Assembly (NCBI RefSeq): GCF_958298935.1
Contig: NC_084925.1
Coordinates: 16,923,001-16,987,000 of the forward strand
From: Phragmites australis
Lineage: Eukaryota; Streptophyta; Magnoliopsida; Poales; Poaceae
Length of the DNA: 64,000 bases
Reading direction: 5' to 3'
Made by a program: the position numbers and the translations under genes. Below are positions 57,013-64,000 of this stretch, in pieces. Positions within the stretch are counted from its first letter, which is position 1. Each line of letters begins with the position of its first letter. The notes under the pieces were generated by a model. It was not told the DNA's origin. It was given only the letters and a program-made list of their open reading frames with translations, and ran no database searches.

Positions 57013-57785
57013 TGTTGTGGGGGAAATAGACCAGCCTGAGGATAATGGTCGAAGATTACCATCCAAGTCCCTCCGGAGCCTTGATCTCCGGACCATCAAT
57101 TAAAGGCTCGATCTCCGAAGTCATCAGATCCCTTCACGGCACCCCTTCGTACCTACGAAGCCTTCCCTTGGCTCAGTTGGCTCGGTCTCCCGAGGCCTCC
57201 CAAAACCCCGAGCTACCGAAGCCTCAGTCCCCCGAAGCTTCGGCCTCCCGAAGCCCCAGCCTTCCGAAGTCTGGCTTTCCAAAGCTTTCACTTCCCGGTT
57301 CCATGCCTCCCGAGGCCCCCGCCTCGGGCTGCTCGGGCTACCTTCCCGAAGGTGGCAAGGTGAGTCAGCAGGCCTTGGGAAAGGTCTGCCGGAAGGAGAG
57401 CACCAGTCGTGCTTTGCCTGCAAGGAAGTGACTGGCATTAACAGCCTAGGCTAAGGGACGCCGCTTTGACACCCCTTTGTGATGGAGGCTATCCTAACAC
57501 CCCTGACAGTGCGGCGCTGAGCCGCAATCAGCAACCAGCTCGCCCCCTTCAGGGGGCGGGGCAGGCACCACGATAATTACCATGGTAGATATTTATCTCC
57601 CCGATAGAGTAGAAGGTAGTTATCCGGGATAAGGCCCAGTATTTTAGTCATATCCCGGATATTTTCACATTATGATAACTTGTACGCCAAGCTATGCACG
57701 GTCCTATAAATAGGAGGCCATGGTCCTTTGTACAGAGAATGGGCAGGACAACAAAAAAGACACAAAGGTGAAAACACACCAAGTC
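57013..57785 (+). repeat. T3 3' LTR, truncated
   Basis: It aligns with 49728-50500 in order, including the CCGAAGC-rich U3, GGGCTGCTCGGGCTACC-type block and TATA box, and stops at ACACACCAAGTC. The last 150 bases, with the CA end, are missing. The sequence then changes abruptly at about 57786. Confidence 0.75.
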
Positions 57786-58612
57786 CTCAATGCTCTGGGC
57801 GATGGTCTTCTCCATGCCTCCAAAGGCTAGCTGAATGCTTCACCTGAGATGATGCCTCTAGCGTCCCTTTGGTTGACTCCCTCGCGAAGCCCAATGGAGA
57901 TCTTCGATCAATTTTTGAAGGCCCATTGATGGCTTCATTGAAACCGGCATCTAGACACGCTTTGGTGGTGCCGAGCGCCAACAAAGTACCTTCGGCATGT
58001 CTGAAGGGTTCCTACAACATGTGAGACCCATAATGATTGTAGACTGTTATTAGTAAATAGTGGTGGGCCTTTGACCCTCCTCGAATGGGGGAAGGGGCTG
58101 TCAGACCATCCCCCAACAGCAGGCCCCCACGAGCAACGCTCTTCTTCGATGGGCCAGACCCGTGAACTAGATGGTACCACCGAACGCCGTCCCGTTTGGC
58201 CCAGTGAAGGACTCTCGACCTAAGGTTTGCCCTTAGCGAAGGAGCCCCCTTTTGCATCTGATCGGTATAACTTTGCGCTCGTAACGTCTTCTAGCAAAAT
58301 GGATCAAGTTTTGAGGAATTATTTTACATTAACCACCACAAAGGAGATGGTATTGATCGATCCTGAGTGGTTGCCTTAACCACCGCTAGGGTCGGTTCAG
58401 ATCTCAAATTGATGCTTAAACTGCCATAAAGGGGACGGTTTTGACCCTGAACCGACATCTTTTGGATTGTTGGCAGAATTTTTACCACTATACATATATG
58501 ACCCCACAGGTCACTTCCACTGTACCCAGTTCATATCTTTTCATGCGGATTTTCACACTCTATATGAAGGCATTCTTCACCATCCAGAACCAAGGCCAGG
58601 CAACCTAAACCA
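57786..58612. other. No gene seen; possible upstream region of the accessory gene
   Basis: The stretch has only short ORFs on either strand. A TATACATATATG stretch lies at about 58490-58502, some 110 bases before the accessory gene ATG, and could serve as its promoter. Confidence 0.35.
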
Positions 58613-61015
58613 ATGGCTCCGAAGAGCAAATCTGGTAAGCCAAAGACAAACTAGATCGGGAAGTTGAAGGTAGATGAACGAGCCTTGGCCGATTTATGTA
58701 AAGGAGGTCTAATAAGCGACATATCGAAGGTTGGGTTGCCTAGGGACCAGGAGACTTTGGAGCCAGTGGATGATGAGGCGACTGTTTTTGGGACTATTTC
58801 AGAGCTAGAATTCACCTCCTGTGCGATGTGATGGTGGCGAAGGTCCTAAAAATCTTTGAGGTTTATGTCCATCAACTAAGTCCGAATGCCATCGTTCGGC
58901 TCAGCCTTGTCGCTTGGGTAGTGAAGTCGGAGGGTGCAAAGGCATCGGCAAGGGTCTTTGTTGTTGCCCATCAAATTCACCATCAGTCGAAGCATGTCTT
59001 TGTTGACAACGTGCAATCTGAAGCTAACTACGGCTATGCTAACTTTACCTACCAAGTAGGCCTGACCACACCTACTGTAGCTTATAAGAACAAGTGGCCG
59101 AAGGATTGGACGCAATGGTAGTTCTACCACAAGGTAATGAACAAGGAGTACCTTGTGTCAAAGTGCCAAGAGCTCAAGGTAAATCGTGCCCCTGACGTTG
59201 TCATGAAAGGCGCGCAACGGGAGGCCTTCAAAGCATTCAAAAGGTGTGCGAAGCATCTGAGCACCCATGATCTTGTCGAGGAATTCCTAGCCGTAGGTAT
59301 ATGGCCACTCAGTGAAGGGTGGGCTGTCTTGGCGTTTGGGCCAAAAGGACCTGAGGGATTTTGCCATCCTCAGATTGATTTCACAGGAACACCTGGTGTG
59401 TACCTTGTCCTATTTTTTAATGGCCTTCACATTTTTACTTTTTCGTACTTGTTTGTGCCCTTCGACAGATCTAACAGTTGTTGGGGTGGAAGTTGCAGCT
59501 TGGTTTCTTCTAGGGAAACTCACCGTGAGCGAAGTCAAAGCTTGCGATGAGCAGGCCCTTGATTGTCAGCTCAACCAGATTTTTGAGCTTCGAGGCCTTA
59601 GCTACGGAGGCAGGCCAGAAATCTCCAGTCCATCGACCAGATGCACTGAATAGGCTGGTGATGCCATAGGTAAAGGAAAAAGGAAGGATGCAAATCCTTT
59701 GTCCCACGGGGTTAAAAGTCTTAAGACCGGTGCTCCGAAGAGGTTCACTCGTCCTGAGAGTCCTACTGACGACGCCAGAAGTGACAGATACCTCGAAGGT
59801 CCTGATGCCATCTTAGCAAAACCCCTTCGGGAGGCACCTCCAAAGGACTCCATGGAGCTGGTAATTGATTCCGCAGGACGCATCATAGAAGCTGGGCCAC
59901 TTAGCTTGCCTCCTCTCTTCTCTCTGAGCGACGACAATGAAGACATCGAACCTTGTCAGAAACGCGTGTTGCCGTCGAAGCTGTCGTAGATGAAGCCGTT
60001 AGGCATGATAAGGGGATGAAGAGTCTAGCTCTAATGATACCGACTTTGATGCAGCTAGCTCTAGCTCGGACTCCTCAAACCACTCCGCAGAAAGCGAGAG
60101 CGAAGGGAATGAATCGCCAAATCCATGCCTAGGTGGCGGCAAAGTGTTAATGTCACTTGGAGAGGTGACAGCGCAAAGTTATCAGCGCAGAAGCAATGCA
60201 ATTGTCTTCTTTTGAACTGAGCATTGGAGAGGTGAAGGAGGCGAAGAATATTTATGGCAGTGTTGTTCTCCCCGAGCTCGAAATCCCACTTGCGTGGAAA
60301 AGTACCACCAAACTTATCGATGTCTTTGATGTGGCAACAACAAAGGTATTATTTGGTTTTACCAGACTTCCCTTCGCATCACTGTCCTCATACTGTTTTA
60401 TGGTTGCTACAGAGCGCTTGTCTCATGCGTCGTTCGACAAAACGCCGAACAATCGGAAGCTCGCACCAAAGGAGTGGAGGAACTGAGGGCCCTACTATAG
60501 CAAAGAGTGGAAAAGGCCAAAGCCAGGCAGAGAGAACTGCTCCAGCAGACAAAGGATGCCGAGCAAAAATCTCGTGATTTAGAAAAGGAGGTAGAATCTC
60601 TTTGCTTGAGCACTAACAACATAGAGCAAGAAGCAATTGTTCTTCGCTCGGACACTGAAAAACTAGAATTAGAAGTGGCCACCCTACGCCGTTGCGCTGA
60701 GACATTTGAAGCTTATGGTGCTAGAACTCCAAAAGAAGAACCAACGCCTAACCGAAGTGCTGCACAAAGCTAAATAGCTTTCTCAGAATGCCGTTAATGA
60801 ATGAGTGAACACACTGTAGCTGAAGGCTGTTATGGCCAGCGAAGCTATCAGGCAAACTCTTGAAGATCTAGGTGCTCCAGCTGTACCTCCGACGCTTAAC
60901 CAGGTTGATTTGAATGGACTTCTTGGTTGGATTGCCGAGTCTTCTAGAGCCCTTCGCCAAGTAGCGCATCTGTATGGTGACTTCTATGTCATGATCTCGA
61001 GTTGAAGCGTTATTC
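58613..61015 (+). pseudogene. Accessory Tat gene ('gypsy-type transposon' domain plus coiled coil), decayed
   Basis: From ATG 58613 it reads MAPKSKSGKPKTN, a stop, then ERALADLCKGGLISDISKVG. A frame change near 58828 leads into a conserved domain (EVYVHQLSPNAIVRLSLVAW and later TPTVAYKNKWPKDW, a stop, FYHKV). A later block is VEEFLAVGIWPLSEGWAV. Two probable introns with GT-AG ends (59396-59468 and 60346-60412) restore open frames. A coiled coil follows (VEKAKARQRELLQQTKDAEQ and LEKEVESL, 60440-60720), then LNGLLGWIAESSRALRQVA near 60910. It resembles plant Transposase_28-type proteins. Its role is unknown. Confidence 0.55.
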
Positions 61016-62127
61016 AATCGCTAGAGATGACAGACTGTGACCACCATAAAGCACTTGAAAGCCCTTCATTCAGCTACATGCTAGACTTGTCTACCGACGT
61101 GGTGATGAAGGCATCAAAAACCTCTGTGAGGGCCTTCACCAGATACTTGTGGTGTTAGCACAGGCATGCCCTTGCCCTTCGAGAGGTAGAAGTTAACAGG
61201 TGAAAAGTAAGTGATGCTTTGCTTCTCGTGAGCATTATTATATCTTACCATTTAATTCTTATATGTTTTTATTGTAAACCGCCATGAAGGCTAGGGTTGC
61301 TTCACTCACGGCCGGGACCTCAATCGAACCTACTCCGGCACCTGTCCCTTTGCCACGGCTGAAGGAGCACAACATGTAGGTCTGAAGTAGCTGTGAGCGA
61401 AGGGTTACTTAGTTTCACCTAACACACTTCAATGTTGCTCAAAACATTTGTAATATAACTTTTCTTTGAGATATTTTGACATTCTTCGCTTCCTGTGCAA
61501 GTCCTCCCCTCGGACTCTGTGCAGGTTGTCAAAGATGTCGCTCCCTTGACTATAATGCGGGATAACTTTTATATGTCCTAGGCTTGGTGGAAATCATTTT
61601 GTCACCACCGTCCTGACATTCCATTTGACTGGTACTGGCAAGAGAAGGTCCAAGCTTACGACATTAGCAATGCTAACTCAAAAGCATTTTGGGAAACATT
61701 TCGTCCCTCGGACTCACAAGTTCGAAGGGCCAAGAGGACGATGCGTACAATAAATTGCAGAGATTTTGCTCCTCTGATGGAGCTCATAGAGCTGAAAGCT
61801 GAGCCAGTTGGTGGAGAGTATGACATTGCTTCACATCGGCAGTTTTGTTTACCGATTGTGGCCGCAGTCATCACAAATAATTACATCTACCGAAGGTGAT
61901 ATTTATCAGCCGTTGTCTTCGGCCAAAACTTTTTGGATGGTTATGTTGGATCTCTGCTGGACCTTACAAAGCATTTTCCCGCCATGAGGGGCATTGCTTT
62001 TCAACTTGGTCATTGTCACGTGTATAAAGACTTTGTAGATCCTGATATTGATGAATGTGCCAAATAAACTTGTTATCCTTTTGTTGTATTCTTGATACAC
62101 CCTTGGCCCCAGAACATCGTGGTGCAA
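61016..62127 (+). other. Degenerate downstream exon-like region
   Basis: Plus-strand coding-like text occurs at 61583-61900 (FDWYWQEKVQAYDISNANSK, RAKRTMRTINCRDFAPLMEL), between stops. The intervening parts are AT-rich. It may be the end of the accessory gene or a second ORF. I do not recognise a domain. Confidence 0.35.
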
Positions 62128-62450
62128 GGACATTCTGCAGCAATTTGTGCGAAGCATTGATCAAAAATACCCCCCCCCCCAACTTTCAAGCCACAGGGAC
62201 CTTCAACCGCAACGTGCACGAAGCATCGATCAAAAAATGCCACCCCCTCTCCCCGACTTTTAGGGCGCAGGGACCTTCGGCAGCATCATGAGAGAAGCAT
62301 CAATCGAAAAATGCCGCCCCCTTGACTTTCAAACCGCAGGGACCTTTGGCGGCATCGTGCGTGAAGCGTCGATCAAAAAAATGTCATCCACCCCCTGACT
62401 TTCAAGCCGTAGGGACCTTCGGCAGCAGCATGCGCGAAGCATCAATCTAA
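62128..62450 (+). repeat. Tandem repeat, about 70 bp, four to five units
   Basis: Units contain GCGAAGCATCGATCAAAAAA, a C-rich run and CAGGGACCTTCGGCAGCA. A run of ten C or more at 62171-62180 occurs in the first unit. No coding capacity is supported. Confidence 0.8.
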
Positions 62451-63479
62451 GTTCTATTCGAGCATTGCTTCGATGTTCACAACACATTTGCTTATACACT
62501 TTTATTCAGATGCCGCACGTACATTAACAAAATTGTTCTTTTTTTTTGCATTTCTATGCAACTTGAACATTACTTCAACTTTGTTGTTATCGGAGTGTGT
62601 AGCCCCCACTTGGGTTTGTGAGGCAACATGTTTGTTCTACGTTGCCTTAAATCCTAGACTAAGTCATACGTTCCAACAGTTTTACAATTCTCTTCTAATT
62701 GTCTGCTTTGACTTTGGCGCAAAGCTAGTACGCTTAGCCCCTACCTTTTTATTACCCAAAGAGTTGGTTAATCTTCGTAGCAAGGGCGGGCACTCAGTGC
62801 TCTTCTCTTGTTCCAAGTCGAGAGGTGTGCTGCCTTTTCTCTTAAGGTCTAGTGACAACTTAACTTTTACTTGCGAAGGTACCTAGCCTGCGTTTGATTT
62901 AGAAACACTTCATCTTTATATCTCCAAAAGTCTATTTTGACTTTGGTGTAGGGCTGGCACTCTTAGTCCCATCTTTCATTATGATTCAAAGGCATGTTTT
63001 AGCCTTCGATGCAAGGACAAGCTATCTTAGCCCTCGGCTTCTGTTTCGAGAGGTGTGCTGCCTTTGTTTAAGGTCAAGCAACACTTCGGCTTTCTCTAGA
63101 GGGTTCGTACCTATCTTTAAGTTGAAGGGCAAGGTGTGAGGAACACTGACATTCTTTACCTTGATTTTTTTTGTGGCTGGCTATGGCCTGTTTTGCCTCA
63201 TCAATTGGTGTGCATCCTTTATTCAAAGGCTTGCACCACTTCAATGATGAATTATGCTTCAATTCAATATTAGCATATGCTTTCTAGGGGGTTACTTTTT
63301 ATAATCATAAGGGTTTACAAAGGTGTTTGTCTCGTTAAAAACCTCACACCCTAGCGAAGGGTTTCCCCTGTGAGGAAAAAAGTACAACACCTGTACACGA
63401 ATTGAAATGCTAAATATAAAAAAGCATGAAAGTAAAGGACATTGCCTACTACTACGAAGGTCTTTCTTGATATATTTGA
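62451..63479. other. No gene seen; non-coding stretch between accessory gene and Tat pol
   Basis: Only short ORFs are present on both strands. The phrases CTTAGCCC, TTCGACTTTGGCGCAAAGC and AGAGGTGTGCTGCCTTT recur two or three times at 62700-63070, suggesting a diverged duplication. Confidence 0.45.
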
Positions 63480-64000
63480 TTATACATGGTATTTGCGAAG
63501 GCTATCAGCATTCCAAGTATGTGGAATCTCTTTTCCTTCTAGAGTCGCCAGGTGATAAGACCCCAGCCTCTTCAAACTCATGACCATGAAAGGTCCATCG
63601 CACTTGCTTTGGAGCTTTCCCATGGTTGAAGCATTTGGAACCCTTCGGAGCACTAGGTCCCCTGAGACGAACTCCTTTGGATATATGCTCTTGTTCATCC
63701 AATTTCTTTTTTCCTCCTGGTACTTCAACAGGTTTCCCATGGTTTCTCATTTCCTCTAGTGCATCTTTGGTAATCATCTCTTCGTTTTGATCCATCTCAA
63801 TTGTGACACGAAATGATTTGTTTTTACATTCCTCTGGAGTCATAGCTTCCTTGCCGAAGAGCAAGCGAAACAGGATGGAACCCATTGGTCTTCTTGTTGT
63901 CGTCCTGATTCACCACAATAAATTCGGCAACTCTTCAACCCATTTTCCTTTCGGCAAAGCTTGCAAACTTCTTGCCACTCATCTTAAGATGATGCCATTA
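63480..64000 (-). pseudogene. pol: Tat-lineage integrase C-terminal part
   Basis: Reading leftward on the minus strand from 64000: GKWVEELPNLLW, a stop near 63914, IRTTTRRPMGSILFRLLFGKEAMTPEE, then, after a frame change near 63740, GDLVLRRVPNASTMGKLQSK, CDGPFMVMSLKRLGSYHLA and EIPHTWNADSLRKY. This is the typical end of Tat/RIRE2-like pol. The catalytic core lies beyond the window edge. Confidence 0.87.

Larger units (their letters stand above)
49728..57785 (+). mobile_element. Element T3: Tat-like element with pol replaced by tandem arrays
   Basis: 5' LTR (49728-50647), primer-region sequence, gag-like region, four tandem arrays (51570-55250), a 3' module, a polypurine tract (57001-57012) and a 3' LTR (57013-57785, truncated). 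No protease, reverse transcriptase, RNase H or integrase motif occurs in any frame. It is therefore a non-autonomous LTR element that would depend on a related Tat element for enzymes. The LTRs differ at scattered sites, so it is not recent. A target duplication cannot be tested because the right end is cut off. Confidence 0.72.
57786..64000 (-). mobile_element. Part of a Tat-lineage element: pol end plus an antisense accessory gene
   Basis: The minus strand carries the end of a Tat-type integrase (63480-64000). Downstream of it, in the opposite sense (plus strand), lies an accessory ORF (58613 to about 62100). Some Tat elements are known to carry extra ORFs, in either orientation, between pol and the 3' LTR. 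No LTR of this element is recognised here, so boundaries are open: it continues past 64000, and the left limit is the T3 junction. Confidence 0.58.

Noticed and set aside
62473..62886. 137-codon plus-strand ORF
   Set aside because: It has low-complexity hydrophobic composition, no known motif and no support from related copies in this window.

Overview
This 64 kb window is plant nuclear DNA made almost entirely of nested LTR retrotransposons. I found no host gene, rRNA, tRNA gene or CRISPR array. Grass-type Ty3/gypsy lineages (CRM, Tekay and Tat) and SIRE/Maximus-type Ty1/copia elements point to a grass (Poaceae) chromosome. At least seven separate CRM-clade insertions suggest pericentromeric or centromeric heterochromatin. 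The species cannot be named from the sequence alone.

Layout, left to right. 1-5364 is the 3' part of a decayed CRM element (CRM-1). It lies inside a minus-strand SIRE-type copia element (5365 to about 12126), which a second CRM LTR also interrupts (5751-6650). A remnant copia element with a 134-bp LTR (12584-12717) and a plus-strand SIRE LTR with its primer-binding site (13291-14773) follow. From 15554 to 32024 there is a Tekay-type gypsy element. It is broken up by a CRM LTR fragment (17685-17970), a truncated minus-strand CRM element (20431-22372) and one complete, intact, very young minus-strand CRM element (CRM-A, 22597-30704). CRM-A has two 1002-bp LTRs with only two differences seen, perfect CTTTC target duplications and an open gag-pol frame of about 1805 codons whose last 75 codons lie inside the LTR. 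A second full-length but broken CRM element (CRM-2, 32025-39681) follows.

From about 39.7 kb onward the window is dominated by Tat-like material. 39682-40179 and 58613-62100 carry pieces of an accessory plant transposon protein (resembling the 'putative gypsy type transposon' family) that runs antisense to a Tat pol end at 63480-64000. Between them lie three copies, T1 (41482), T2 (44278) and T3 (49728), of an element without pol. It has Tat-style LTRs, a short gag-like region with a CCHC-like zinc finger and, where pol should be, long tandem arrays with periods of about 31 bp, about 108 bp and one longer irregular period. A solo CRM LTR with perfect CCTTC duplications sits inside the T2 array.

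How the parts relate: CRM-A is the only element here that could make its own Gag-Pol. CRM-1, CRM-2, Tekay and the copia elements are dead copies recording older insertions. The T elements have no pol and would need enzymes from a related Tat element.
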